This document shows, one piece after another, positions 43,522-51,939 of a DNA stretch of 64,000 nt. Position 1 is the first letter of the stretch. Each line of letters opens with the position of its first letter. Position numbers and translations under genes: made by a program. Where the stretch lies: assembly GCF_017741815.1 (NCBI RefSeq), contig NZ_JAGHMF010000014.1:62001-126000 (forward strand), read 5' to 3'. Origin of the DNA: Rhizobium sp. 16-488-2b (GTDB lineage: Bacteria; Pseudomonadota; Alphaproteobacteria; Rhizobiales; Rhizobiaceae). Under the pieces are notes generated by a model that ran no database searches, was not told the origin of the DNA, and saw only the letters and a program-made list of their open reading frames with translations.

Positions 43522-44412
43522 ATGGCTCTCGTTGCCACGCTTGTTGCCAATCCGTCAAATCCTGTTCTGACAGCCGCCATCGCCGAGAAGGCCGCGGACG
43601 CCGCCAAGGCATCCGGTCTCTACTGGCTGGCCGACGGAGTAGCCTGCGATATCGCGCTGCGCGACGGCACCGATGCGACGGCCGCGCACGCCGCGATAAC
43701 ATCCGTCATCGCCGGTGCCCCGATCGATCTCGTCATCCAGGACCAGGACACACGCCGCAAGAAGCTTCTGATCGCCGACATGGATTCGACCATGATCGGC
43801 CAGGAATGCATCGACGAACTGGCAGCCGAAGTCGGCCTCAAGGACAAGGTGGCGACGATCACCGCCCGCGCCATGAACGGCGAGATCGCCTTCGAGCCCG
43901 CCCTGCGCGAACGCGTGGCGCTCCTGAAGGGCCTGCCGATCTCGGTCGTCGACGAAGTGATCGCCAAGCGCATCACACTGACGCCTGGTGGTATGGAACT
44001 GATCGCGACGATGAAGGCGAAGGGCTATTACACGGCGCTGGTCTCCGGCGGCTTCACCGTCTTCACCAGCCGCATCGCAGCCACCCTCGGCTTCGACGAA
44101 AACCGCGCCAACATCCTGCTTGAGGAAAACGGCAACCTCACCGGCTTCGTCGCCGAGCCGATCCTCGGCAAGCAGGCAAAGGTCGATGCGCTCGAGGATA
44201 TCTCCAAGAAACTCGGCATCTCCCCTGAAGAGGCAATGGCCGTCGGCGACGGCGCCAACGATCTCGGCATGCTGCACCTCGCAGGTGCCGGCGTCGCCCT
44301 CCACGCCAAACCCGCCGTCGCCGCCGAAGCGAAGATCGAGATCAACCACGCCGACCTCAGTGCCCTCCTCTACATCCAGGGCTACCGCAAGACGGATTTT
44401 GTGACGGTGTGA
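43522..44412 (+). CDS. serB: phosphoserine phosphatase
   Basis: A 296-residue HAD-superfamily phosphatase completing serine synthesis. The N-terminal about 80 residues are the ACT-like regulatory part seen in proteobacterial SerB. The catalytic HAD motifs are LLIADMDSTMIGQECIDELA (nucleophile Asp), YTALVSGGFTVFTSRIA, and AVGDGANDLGMLHLAGAGVALHAKP. ATG 43522 fits the family start; its first base lies within the potential miaA start codons on the opposite strand, so no spacer separates the two genes. Confidence 0.94.
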   Translation: MALVATLVANPSNPVLTAAIAEKAADAAKASGLYWLADGVACDIALRDGTDATAAHAAITSVIAGAPIDLVIQDQDTRRKKLLIADMDSTMIGQECIDELAAEVGLKDKVATITARAMNGEIAFEPALRERVALLKGLPISVVDEVIAKRITLTPGGMELIATMKAKGYYTALVSGGFTVFTSRIAATLGFDENRANILLEENGNLTGFVAEPILGKQAKVDALEDISKKLGISPEEAMAVGDGANDLGMLHLAGAGVALHAKPAVAAEAKIEINHADLSALLYIQGYRKTDFVTV

Positions 44413-44564
44413 GGTCGGAATGGTCACCACTTAGGCCACTCCAATCCTACTTAGAATGTCCCACGTCCTAACCGACCACGGGCGAGAGACAATGTGAGCT
44501 TGAAATGCACGCTTTCAGGCGGTTGCAAGCTGCGTTATGCTGCACACATAGAACATTGAATTTT

Positions 44565-44580
44565 ACAAATTTGTACGTAC
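44565..44580. promoter_or_regulatory. palindromic operator region of brnTA
   Basis: Two adjoining perfect palindromes, ACAAATTTGT (44565-44574) and GTACGTAC (44573-44580), lie 20-35 bases ahead of the brnT start in an AT-rich stretch. BrnTA complexes are known to repress their own promoter, so these are candidate binding sites. Confidence 0.5.
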
Positions 44581-44599
44581 GATATTGTGAGGCATTCGC

Positions 44600-44893
44600 A
44601 TGCCGCAATTTATATGGAACGAGCAAAAAAGCCGCAGCAACAAACTGAAACACAGCATTTCATTTGAAACCGCTGCACTCATCTGGAGCGATCCAAATTA
44701 TCTGCTTGTTCCCGATGCGGTTTATGATGGCGAAGAGAGATGGTTGGCGATCGGCAGGAACGGCATAACAACCGTCTTGGTCGCCGTGCATACGTCGTAT
44801 GATGATGACGGCGAGGAAATCATTCGCATTATCAGCGCCAGAAAGGCGACAGCACATGAGAGAAAGCAATACGAAAACTCGATCGCTCACTGA
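44600..44893 (+). CDS. brnT: BrnT family ribonuclease toxin
   Basis: A 97-residue type II toxin with the BrnT signature: FIWNEQKSRSNKLKHSISFETAALIWSDPN at the N terminus, EERWLAIGRNG in the middle, and IIRIISARKATAHERKQYENS at the C terminus, with the conserved basic residues of the RelE-like active site. ATG 44600 is preceded by TGAGGCATTCGC. The antitoxin gene follows with a 38-base overlap, the toxin-first order normal for BrnTA. Sequence here is AT-richer than the surroundings, suggesting acquisition. Confidence 0.9.
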   Translation: MPQFIWNEQKSRSNKLKHSISFETAALIWSDPNYLLVPDAVYDGEERWLAIGRNGITTVLVAVHTSYDDDGEEIIRIISARKATAHERKQYENSIAH

Positions 44894-45158
44894 AGTGCAG
44901 CAGGCGGAACTCGACGCTCTCGACGCTCTTGCCGATGAGGCAATCGACACGAGCGATATACCTGAGATCACCGACGACCGTTGGGCGCTGGCGCGCAAGG
45001 GTCAACTCTATCGTCCGGTCAAACAATCCGTAACGATCCGCCTGGATGCAGATATTCTTGAATGGTTTAAAAGCCACGCCCAAGGGCGCGGCTACCAAAC
45101 CGAAATAAACACCGCCTTGCGCCGCTATATCGCCGAGCAACTCAAGCGCAGCGGCTGA
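44856..45158 (+). CDS. brnA: BrnA family antitoxin
   Basis: A 100-residue antitoxin. The N-terminal part is acidic and flexible (LTEVQQAELDALDALADEAIDTSDIPEITDDRW) and the C-terminal part is a ribbon-helix-helix-like DNA-binding domain with the BrnA/COG3514 motif SVTIRLDADILEWFKSHAQGRGYQTEINTALRRYI. ATG 44856 overlaps the end of brnT. It ends four bases before the stop of the convergent protease gene. Confidence 0.9.
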   Translation: MRESNTKTRSLTEVQQAELDALDALADEAIDTSDIPEITDDRWALARKGQLYRPVKQSVTIRLDADILEWFKSHAQGRGYQTEINTALRRYIAEQLKRSG

Positions 45159-45162
45159 CGCC

Positions 45163-46752
45163 CTACTCCATCGGCACCGCGACAAACCGCAGGTCGCCGT
45201 TCGCCGAGGCGATCATCATCTGCGCGTTGCGGCGGCCTTCCTGCTTCAGCGACTGCACCTTGGCGACGACGGTATCTGGTGAGCGCATGAATTCCTGCGC
45301 CACTTCGACGATCACGTCGCCGGCCTTCAGCCCCTTTTCAGCCGCCAGCGAGCCCGGCTTGACCTCGGAGACGAGAACGCCGTCGACGCTCTCGGCGATA
45401 CCGAAGCTCTTGCGATTATCGGAATTGAGCGCCGACAGCGACAGGCCGAGCACATCCTTCGCATCGCCGACATCAGGAGCCGGCTGGGCTGGCTTGCCCT
45501 TGCCGTCAGGCATCGGCTGGGCCTGATCGCTGTCGGGCTCATCCATATCCTGGTTTTCCTGCGGATCCGGGTTGATCACGCCGCCGTTGCTGTCAGAGCT
45601 ATCCGCGGCTGCCTGATCGCTGTCTTCGAGACGGCCGAGCGTGACCTTGACGGTCTGCTCCTTGCCATCGCGCAGCACCACAACATCGACAGCCTTGCCA
45701 ACAGGGCTTTCCGCCACCACGCGCGGCAGATCGCGCATTTCGTTGACGGCCTTGCCGTCGAACTTCAGGATGACATCGCCGGCCTTGATCGAACCATCGT
45801 CGACAGGGCCGCCCTTGATGACACCCGCAACCAGCGCGCCTCTGGCGCTGGAGAGGCCGAGGCTGTCCGCCACATCGTCGGTGACAGGCTGGATGCGCAC
45901 GCCGAGCCAGCCTCGACGCGTCTCGCCGAATTCGCGCAGCTGCTGCACGACGCCGGCGGCCAACTCCGAAGGCACCGAGAAGCCGATGCCGATCGAGCCG
46001 CCGCTCGGCGAGATGATCGCCGTGTTGATGCCGATGACCTCACCCTTCATGTTGAAGAGCGGGCCGCCGGAATTGCCCTTGTTGATCGCCGCGTCCGTCT
46101 GGATGAAGTTGTCGTAGGGGCCGGCATTGATGTTGCGTCCGCGCCCCGAAATGATGCCGACAGTCACCGACCCGCCGAAGCCGAACGGGTTACCGATCGC
46201 CATCACCCAGTCGCCGATGCGCATGCCGCTGGAATCGCCGAACTTGACGAACTTGAGCGGCGCCTTCGGCTCGACCTTAAGCACCGAGAGATCGGTCTTG
46301 GTGTCGGTGCCGATCAGCTTGGCCTTGAGCTTGCTGCCGTCGGCGAAGTTCACCTCGATATCGTCGGCGCCTTCGATCACGTGATTGTTGGTGACGATGA
46401 AGCCCTGCGGATCGATGACGAAGCCGGAGCCGAGCGAGCTGACATTGTGGTTGCTGCCGGGCTTGCCCTTCTGCTTGTTGAAGAAGTCGTTGAAGAACTC
46501 CTGGAACGGCGACCCATCAGGCGCGCGCGGTGCCGGACCGGCACCCTCGTCGTCCTTGACGTTCTGCGATGTCGAGATGTTCACGACCGCGTCAAGCAGT
46601 CCTTCGGTGAGATCGGCAACCGAAGCTGGACCATTGGTCGGCGGCGTGGTCTGTGCATGAACAACCCCGGCAAAGCCGACATTAGCCAGCATTGCTGCCC
46701 CGGCCAGAAGCGCGAGCGATCGTCTGAAGGTCGGGCGGATCGTGGGGGCCAT
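45163..46752 (-). CDS. degP: DegP/Do-family periplasmic serine protease
   Basis: A 529-residue exported protease/chaperone for misfolded envelope proteins. Residues 1-34 form a signal peptide (RRSLALLAGAAMLANVGFAG, cleavage after VHA). The catalytic triad is visible: His in FIVTNNHVIEGADD, Asp in TKTDLSVLKVEP and Ser in NKGNSGGPLFN. Two PDZ domains follow (GWLGVRIQPVTDDVADSLGL; VLGLSLSALNSDN ... VLVSEVKPGSLAAEKGLKAGDVI), separated by an acidic Asp/Pro/Gln-rich linker. It is the last gene after thyA-folA-hflKC, beyond a terminator. Confidence 0.93.
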   Translation of the reverse strand: MAPTIRPTFRRSLALLAGAAMLANVGFAGVVHAQTTPPTNGPASVADLTEGLLDAVVNISTSQNVKDDEGAGPAPRAPDGSPFQEFFNDFFNKQKGKPGSNHNVSSLGSGFVIDPQGFIVTNNHVIEGADDIEVNFADGSKLKAKLIGTDTKTDLSVLKVEPKAPLKFVKFGDSSGMRIGDWVMAIGNPFGFGGSVTVGIISGRGRNINAGPYDNFIQTDAAINKGNSGGPLFNMKGEVIGINTAIISPSGGSIGIGFSVPSELAAGVVQQLREFGETRRGWLGVRIQPVTDDVADSLGLSSARGALVAGVIKGGPVDDGSIKAGDVILKFDGKAVNEMRDLPRVVAESPVGKAVDVVVLRDGKEQTVKVTLGRLEDSDQAAADSSDSNGGVINPDPQENQDMDEPDSDQAQPMPDGKGKPAQPAPDVGDAKDVLGLSLSALNSDNRKSFGIAESVDGVLVSEVKPGSLAAEKGLKAGDVIVEVAQEFMRSPDTVVAKVQSLKQEGRRNAQMMIASANGDLRFVAVPME

Positions 46753-46897
46753 CAAGCATCCTCATGTGTGTCAAAAACGCACTCTGATCATGAGCATAAG
46801 GCGTAATGATGGAGGGTGAAATCACCTTTTCGCGAAATCCCGTGCAATCTGCGTGGGCTGCCCGCGAAGTCCAGGAGCGATGTCAAAATCCCCATAA

Positions 46898-46926
46898 AAT
46901 AAAGGGGCCGGCAAGATGCCGGCCCC
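46898..46926 (-). terminator. terminator after hflC
   Basis: GGGGCCGGC / GCCGGCCCC forms a nine-base-pair stem with loop AAGAT (ATCTT on the minus strand), followed on the minus strand by TTTATTTTA. It separates hflC from degP. Confidence 0.82.
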
Positions 46927-46949
46927 GATAGGTCTTCGGATCAAGGCGA

Positions 46950-47894
46950 TCAGTTCGCCGGTGCGGCCGGAACCGGAGGCAGGCTTGGTGCCGCCGACGG
47001 AACCTGGCCGGGCTGGCCGGTCGCGCTGTTGAAGTAGCGGAAGAAATCCGTGTCCGGCGAAAGCACCAGCGTCGTGTCCTGCGAGGACATGGCCGTGGTG
47101 TAGGCCGCCATCGAGCGGTAGAACTCGAAGAACGCGGGGTTCTTGTTGAACGCATCGGCAAACAGCCTGCTGCGTTCCGCTTCGCCTTCACCGCGCAGGA
47201 TTTCGGAATCACGCTGCGCTTCGGCGGTGATTTCGACAACCTGTCTGTCGGCGATGGCGCGACGGCGCTGGCCTTCTTCGCCACCCTGCGCACGCAGGAG
47301 TTCGGCTTCGGCAAGACGCTCGGCGCGCATGCGGTCATAGGTCTTCGGCGCGACTTCGCGCGTCAGATCCGTACGGCGAATACGAACGTCCTGGATGTTG
47401 AGGCCAAGCGCCTCGGCATCCTTGTGCAGGTCGTCACGCACCTCAAGCATCATCGCCACGCGCTCTTCGGAAAGAGCGGCATCGAAATCACGCAGACCGT
47501 AGACGCGGCGCAGCGACGAATCGAGCTGCGTGCGAAGACGTGCCTCGGCGGATTCGCGGTCGCCCGATACCGTTTCGCGGAAACGGCGAACGTCGCGGAT
47601 GTCGTAGATCACGAAGGCATCGACATCGAATGTCGCGCCGCCGCGAACCTGCACGCGGATGTTGTCGAGGTCGAAGCGAAGCGCCTGCTTCTCGACGATC
47701 TGGACGCGATCGGCATCCATGAAGGTGAACGGCAGCTTGAAGTAGATGCCGGGCTCGGTCTTCACCGACTGGATCTGACCGAAACGAACGACGATCGCCT
47801 GCTCGCGCGCGTTGACCACGAAGATCGACGAGTAGAGCACCATGAGAACCACGGCGAAGACGGCGAGAAAGATGGGAAGTTTATTCGACGTCAT
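46950..47894 (-). CDS. hflC: HflC, SPFH-domain protease modulator
   Basis: A 314-residue inner-membrane protein with one N-terminal transmembrane helix (LPIFLAVFAVVLMVLYSSIFVVNA, residues 5-28) and a periplasmic SPFH/band-7 domain (EQAIVVRFGQIQSVKTEPGIYFKLPF; ALNIQDVRIRRTDLTREVAPKTYDRMRAER). With HflK it forms the complex that surrounds and modulates the FtsH membrane protease. It starts three bases after hflK. The C terminus is Pro/Ala-rich (GQPGQVPSAAPSLPPVPAAP). Confidence 0.94.
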   Translation of the reverse strand: MTSNKLPIFLAVFAVVLMVLYSSIFVVNAREQAIVVRFGQIQSVKTEPGIYFKLPFTFMDADRVQIVEKQALRFDLDNIRVQVRGGATFDVDAFVIYDIRDVRRFRETVSGDRESAEARLRTQLDSSLRRVYGLRDFDAALSEERVAMMLEVRDDLHKDAEALGLNIQDVRIRRTDLTREVAPKTYDRMRAERLAEAELLRAQGGEEGQRRRAIADRQVVEITAEAQRDSEILRGEGEAERSRLFADAFNKNPAFFEFYRSMAAYTTAMSSQDTTLVLSPDTDFFRYFNSATGQPGQVPSAAPSLPPVPAAPAN

Positions 47895-47897
47895 GGA

Positions 47898-48992
47898 TCA
47901 ACCTCCCTGCTGCGCCGGTTTGCCGATTTCGTTGAGCGGCAGATAGGGCACAACCCCCTGCTTCTCGTCGATGATGACCTTCTTGGAGTTCTTCAGCACC
48001 TGTTCCATGGTTTCCAGGAACAAACGCTTGCGGGTCACTTCGGGAGCCTTCGTATATTCGTCGTTGACGGAACTGAAGCGCTGCGCCTCACCTTCTGCTT
48101 CCTTCACGACGCGATCCTTGTATGCGGCAGCCGCTTCGCGGATCTGCGCCGCGTCACCGCGGGCCTGACCGAGCTTCTGGTTGGCATACTGGTTCGCTTC
48201 CTCGACGAGGCGCTGCTTGTCCTGGTCGGCACGCTGCACTTCTTCGAAGGCATCGGCGACTTCACGCGGCGGCGCGACGTCCTGGATGGTGATCGCGTTG
48301 ATCGAGATACCGCTCTTGTAGCGATCCATGGTGCCCTGCACGATGGCGGCCACTTCGGTTTCGATCGGCTGACGATTGTCGCGGAACGCGTCCTGTGCAG
48401 GACGACGGCCAACGACTTCGCGCATGGCGCTTTCGGCGACCTGCTGCAGCGTTTCGGCCGGGTTCTCGACGTTGAAGAGATAGGCCTTCGGATCCGTCAC
48501 GGTGAAGAACACCGAGAACTGGACGTTGAGGATGTTCTGGTCACCAGACAGCATCAGGCCGTTCGACGAAGAAGACGACGTCGCGCCGATATTCTGCTGC
48601 TGAACCGTGACCTTGACGATTTCGACCGTTTCCATCGGCCACAGGTGGAAATGCAGGCCGGGTGCCGCCACTTCCTGCTTCGGATTGCCGAAACGCAGTT
48701 CCACGCCACGCTCGTCCGGCTGGACGATGTAAATGCACTGGAAAAGCCAGAAAGCCACGATGACAGCCGCGACGATCAAGAGAACGCCTGTGTTGAACCC
48801 GCCGGGCACGACGCCGCGCAGCCGGTCCTGACCACGACGGATCATGTCTTCCAGATCGGGAGGTCCGCCCTTTCCGCCGCCACCACCGCCGCGTGGACGG
48901 TTCGGCCCCTGCCCCCATGGTCCCTGATTATTTCCTCCACCGCCGCCGCCGCCCCAAGGGCCGCCGCCGCCATTCTGATTGCTCCAGGGCAT
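47898..48992 (-). CDS. hflK: HflK, SPFH-domain protease modulator
   Basis: A 364-residue partner of HflC. The cytoplasmic N terminus is strikingly Gly/Pro/Asn-rich (residues 5-42), as usual for HflK, then LEDMIRRGQDRLRG, one transmembrane helix (about residues 64-84) and the SPFH domain (YIVQPDERGVELRFGNPKQEVAAPGLHFHLWP; DRYKSGISINAITIQDVAPPREVADAFEEVQRADQDKQRLVEEA). ATG 48992 (MPWSNQNGG) is the family start; a longer frame to 49115 is rejected. It is directly followed by hflC. Confidence 0.94.
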   Translation of the reverse strand: MPWSNQNGGGGPWGGGGGGGNNQGPWGQGPNRPRGGGGGGKGGPPDLEDMIRRGQDRLRGVVPGGFNTGVLLIVAAVIVAFWLFQCIYIVQPDERGVELRFGNPKQEVAAPGLHFHLWPMETVEIVKVTVQQQNIGATSSSSSNGLMLSGDQNILNVQFSVFFTVTDPKAYLFNVENPAETLQQVAESAMREVVGRRPAQDAFRDNRQPIETEVAAIVQGTMDRYKSGISINAITIQDVAPPREVADAFEEVQRADQDKQRLVEEANQYANQKLGQARGDAAQIREAAAAYKDRVVKEAEGEAQRFSSVNDEYTKAPEVTRKRLFLETMEQVLKNSKKVIIDEKQGVVPYLPLNEIGKPAQQGG

Positions 48993-49146
48993 CAAAACCT
49001 CGTTGTTCGTTACACTCTGCGATCGCTTAACCCACGGGGGCGACGGATATTCGCGCTCGAAACCGTTATAGGTATCGCTGCATCGGCTTTCAACGCAGCA
49101 TGAGGAACTTGGCAATGTTTATTGGAAAATAGTTTCTTTTCGCCGC

Positions 49147-49659
49147 TCAGCGCCTGTCATAAACGACGTAGCGGGTGGCGTAGCTGTCCTTCTCGCCCGC
49201 TGGCACGTCGAGGGTTTCGCCGGCACGCCAGATGGCGGGATCGATCGTGGGAAAAGACGTATCGCCATCCACATCCGTTTCCACATGCGTCACGCACAGA
49301 CGATCGGCGATATCGATCGCCTGGCCGTAGATCTGCCCGCCGCCGATAATGCAGACCTCGTCCGCGCCGGTTTCCACCGCCAGCCTCTCGGCCACCGTCA
49401 CCGCCTCGTCGAGCGAGCCGACGGTTCTGACATCAGGATGGTCGATAACCGTCGAGCGCGAGATCACCACGTTCGGCCGTCCCGGCAGCGGGCGGCCGAT
49501 CGAATCATAGGTCTTGCGCCCCATGATCACGGGCTTTCTCAGCGTCAGCGCCTTGAACCGTTTCAGATCGGTCGAAAGCCGCCACGGCATGTCGCCGTCA
49601 CGGCCGATGATGCCGTTGCGCGCAGCGGCAACCACGATCGTCTTGCGGAAATCGGACAT
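49147..49659 (-). CDS. folA: dihydrofolate reductase
   Basis: A 170-residue enzyme reducing dihydrofolate, which thymidylate synthase produces. Hallmarks are IVVAAARNGIIGRDGDMPWRLSTDLKRFKALT (substrate Asp in DMPW), PVIMGRKTYDSIGRPLPGRPNVVISRS and VCIIGGGQIYGQAIDIADRL. ATG 49659 is preferred over 49671. It lies 12 bases downstream of thyA on the same strand, the usual paired arrangement. Confidence 0.95.
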   Translation of the reverse strand: MSDFRKTIVVAAARNGIIGRDGDMPWRLSTDLKRFKALTLRKPVIMGRKTYDSIGRPLPGRPNVVISRSTVIDHPDVRTVGSLDEAVTVAERLAVETGADEVCIIGGGQIYGQAIDIADRLCVTHVETDVDGDTSFPTIDPAIWRAGETLDVPAGEKDSYATRYVVYDRR

Positions 49660-49671
49660 GAACCCCCTCAA

Positions 49672-50466
49672 TCAGACCGCGATCGGCGCCTTGATGCTGG
49701 CATCGGCCTCGTAACCGACCAGCTCGAAATCCTCGAACTTGAAGCCGAAAATGTCCTTAACCTCGGGATTGATGCGCATGAAGGGCATCGGCTTCGGCTT
49801 GCGCGTCAGCTGCAGTTTCGCCTGCTCGAAATGGTTATGATAGATGTGCGTGTCGCCGAGCGTATGCACGAAGTCGCCAAGCTTCAGCCCGGTCACCTGC
49901 GCGATCATCATCGTCAGCAGCGCATACGAAGCAATATTGAAGGGCACGCCCAAAAACACGTCCGCCGAACGCTGGTAGAGCTGGCACGACAGCTTGCCGT
50001 CGGCGACATAGAACTGGAACAGGCAGTGGCACGGCGGCAGCGCCATGTTGTCGACTTCGGCGGGATTCCAGGCCGAGACGATGTGGCGGCGCGAATTCGG
50101 GTTCTTGATCAGGCCGGACACCAGATTGGCGATCTGGTCGATATGCTCGCCATCGGGCGCCGGCCATGAACGCCACTGCGCGCCGTAAACAGGGCCGAGA
50201 TCGCCCTTCTCGTCGGCCCACTCGTCCCAGATCGAGACACCATGCTCCTTGAGATAGGCGATATTGGTGTCGCCCTTCAGGAACCACAGCAACTCATGGA
50301 TGATCGAGCGCAGGTGCAGCTTCTTCGTCGTGAGGACCGGAAATCCCTCCTGCAGATCGAAGCGCATCTGGTAGCCGAACACCGAACGCGTGCCGGTTCC
50401 GGTCCGGTCGCCGCGGTCGGTTCCGGTTTCCATCACGTGGTTCAAGAGATCGAGATATTGCTTCAT
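49672..50466 (-). CDS. thyA: thymidylate synthase
   Basis: A 264-residue folate-dependent enzyme methylating dUMP to dTMP. It opens [31 protein letters not shown]; the catalytic cysteine is in [13 protein letters not shown] (about residue 146), followed by the dUMP-binding block [22 protein letters not shown]. The length is the short 264-residue form. folA follows immediately; both serve dTMP synthesis. Confidence 0.97.
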   Translation of the reverse strand: MKQYLDLLNHVMETGTDRGDRTGTGTRSVFGYQMRFDLQEGFPVLTTKKLHLRSIIHELLWFLKGDTNIAYLKEHGVSIWDEWADEKGDLGPVYGAQWRSWPAPDGEHIDQIANLVSGLIKNPNSRRHIVSAWNPAEVDNMALPPCHCLFQFYVADGKLSCQLYQRSADVFLGVPFNIASYALLTMMIAQVTGLKLGDFVHTLGDTHIYHNHFEQAKLQLTRKPKPMPFMRINPEVKDIFGFKFEDFELVGYEADASIKAPIAV

Positions 50467-50633
50467 CGCCCGCCGCCGATTCCATTTTTTCCATATTTAA
50501 GCCCATCGACCGGCAAAACCAATCACGCCCCCGTGTTTTTCCCGGTGATTCCTTGAAAGACCACGATGCTTTTGTGACGATGGCTCTTCCCATGCGCTCA
50601 GGAAAACACTATATCACGCTTGCCAGTCTTCGG

Positions 50634-50966
50634 ATTGGCTATGGCGATAAACGAGCGGTGTAATAAGCCTATTGGACCCGGGGGCGGTACCCGGCGCCTC
50701 CACCAAAAACCGGCGGCCTTACAAAGAGATGGCCGGCTTTTGATGGGGGCGAAACAGGATCGACAAGGGTGTAAAGATCGTCTTTTTGCTCGGCATTGTA
50801 CCGCCGTTATCGGGCTAAAATTGTAGTTGCAAACGACAACTATGCGGAAGCTCGTCTCGCTGCTTAATCGCGGTGTGACACTTCAAATTAAGTCCTGAAG
50901 GTTCGCACCTTAAGGCGGGGTCCGAAGGCACCTGGCAACAGAAGCCTTCACCTTCTCCCCCAAGCT
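50634..50966 (+). ncRNA. ssrA: permuted two-piece tmRNA (alphaproteobacterial type)
   Basis: The gene order is circularly permuted: the acceptor piece (T-stem CCGGG/CCCGG, then CGCCTCCACCA ending at 50705) comes before the 5' mRNA-like piece starting GGGGGCG at 50745. The ends pair as GGGGGCG with CGCCTCC, forming the acceptor stem. The spacer 50706-50744 contains AAAACCGGC/GCCGGCTTTT-like complementarity and is expected to be excised. The tag frame at 50829-50867 reads ANDNYAEARLAA followed by TAA, the rhizobial proteolysis tag. It rescues stalled ribosomes. The outer boundaries are approximate. Confidence 0.92.
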
Positions 50967-51079
50967 CAAATCATGTATGATTTGCGAAAGCATGACTCGG
51001 CTGCGGGCTTTTCCAAGCCGCTTGAGCATGGCATATAGGCTTGGAACAGACGTACGGACGAAAGAAAGACAGGGAAAGC

Positions 51080-51598
51080 ATGGGGCAGGATCATATCCGG
51101 TACGACATTCTGGCACAGGACGCGCTTCGCGGCGTCATCCGCAAGGTATTGTCGGAAGTCGCTGCAACCGGCCGCCTGCCGGGCGAGCATCACTTTTTCA
51201 TCACCTTTCTGACCGGCGCTCCAGGCGTTCGCATCTCGCAGGCCCTGAAGTCCAAGTATCCCGAGCAGATGACCATCGTAATCCAGCACCAGTTCTGGGA
51301 AATGAAGGTCACCGAATCGAGCTTCGAGATCGGCCTCTCCTTCTCCGACGTTCCGGAAAAGCTCTTCATCCCCTTCAACGCCATCCGCGGCTTCTACGAT
51401 CCGTCGGTCAATTTCGAACTCGAGTTCGACGTGCCGCTCGCCGATAGCGACGAACTGCCGGAAGCCGAGATCACCGCCTACCCGGTCGCCCCCGAAAAGG
51501 CGGAAAAGACCGAAGACGCGGCGGCAAAGCCCGCCGACGGCGACGAGAAGAAAGCCGGATCGGTCGTCTCTCTCGACGCCTTCCGCAAGAAGCAGTAA
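51080..51598 (+). CDS. sspB: SspB-alpha, ClpXP adaptor for ssrA-tagged proteins
   Basis: A 172-residue adaptor delivering tmRNA-tagged proteins to ClpXP. The peptide-binding domain is MGQDHIRYDILAQDALRGVIRKVLSEVAATGRLPGEHHFFITFLT ... VRISQALKSKYPEQMTIVIQHQFWEM ... IPFNAIRGFYDPSVNFELEF (about residues 1-115). An acidic linker follows, and the short ClpX-binding tail VVSLDAFRKKQ ends the protein. ATG 51080 follows AGGGAAAGC. It lies about 115 bases after the tmRNA gene whose tag it recognises, and is ended by a strong terminator. Confidence 0.93.
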   Translation: MGQDHIRYDILAQDALRGVIRKVLSEVAATGRLPGEHHFFITFLTGAPGVRISQALKSKYPEQMTIVIQHQFWEMKVTESSFEIGLSFSDVPEKLFIPFNAIRGFYDPSVNFELEFDVPLADSDELPEAEITAYPVAPEKAEKTEDAAAKPADGDEKKAGSVVSLDAFRKKQ

Positions 51599-51603
51599 GG
51601 ACC

Positions 51604-51629
51604 AAAGGGAAGCAATCGCTTCCCTTTTT
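51604..51629 (+). terminator. terminator after sspB
   Basis: AAAGGGAAGC / GCTTCCCTTT is a perfect ten-base-pair stem with loop AATC, followed by further T's, five bases after the stop codon. Confidence 0.88.
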
Positions 51630-51661
51630 CATATCGCCTGTTTTCATATTTTAGGTGTCCC

Positions 51662-51856
51662 GTGAGCGCCGAAATCGTCAATCTCCGCCAGTTCAAGAAG
51701 AAGCAGGCCCGCTCCGACAAGGAGAAGCAGGCCGAGCAGAACCGCATTTCCTTCGGCCGCACCAAACAGGAAAAGCAGCTCACCAAGGCGTTGAACGACA
51801 AGGCCGAACGCGCGCACGACCAGGGCCGCATCGAAAAGAACGACGACGCCGAATGA
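51662..51856 (+). CDS. DUF4169 family small basic protein
   Basis: A 64-residue, highly charged protein, MSAEIVNLRQFKKKQARSDK followed by EKQAEQNRISFGRTKQEK, matching the DUF4169 family of alphaproteobacteria. It is predicted to be entirely helical. The start is GTG 51662 after AGGTGTCCC. The function is unknown. Its stop overlaps the ATG of a 28-residue frame (ATGA), beginning a chain of coupled small genes. Confidence 0.82.
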   Translation: MSAEIVNLRQFKKKQARSDKEKQAEQNRISFGRTKQEKQLTKALNDKAERAHDQGRIEKNDDAE

Positions 51857-51939
51857 CCGCGCGCGACCGCGAAAAAGAGTCTGCGATCAAACGTTTGCGT
51901 GCGTTTGCGGACTCATTTTCCGAACAATCAGCGCAATGA
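51853..51939 (+). CDS. possible 28-residue small protein coupled to its neighbours
   Basis: The frame encodes 28 residues, beginning MTARDREKESAIKRLRAFAD and ending SFSEQSAQ. Its ATG overlaps the stop of the DUF4169 gene (ATGA) and its TGA overlaps the ATG of the ribbon-helix-helix gene (ATGA), so the ribosome can pass through all three without a gap. The peptide is amphipathic and likely a single helix. I know no family. It could be a real small protein or a translational coupling device; the double ATGA is the evidence. Confidence 0.5.
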   Translation: MTARDREKESAIKRLRAFADSFSEQSAQ

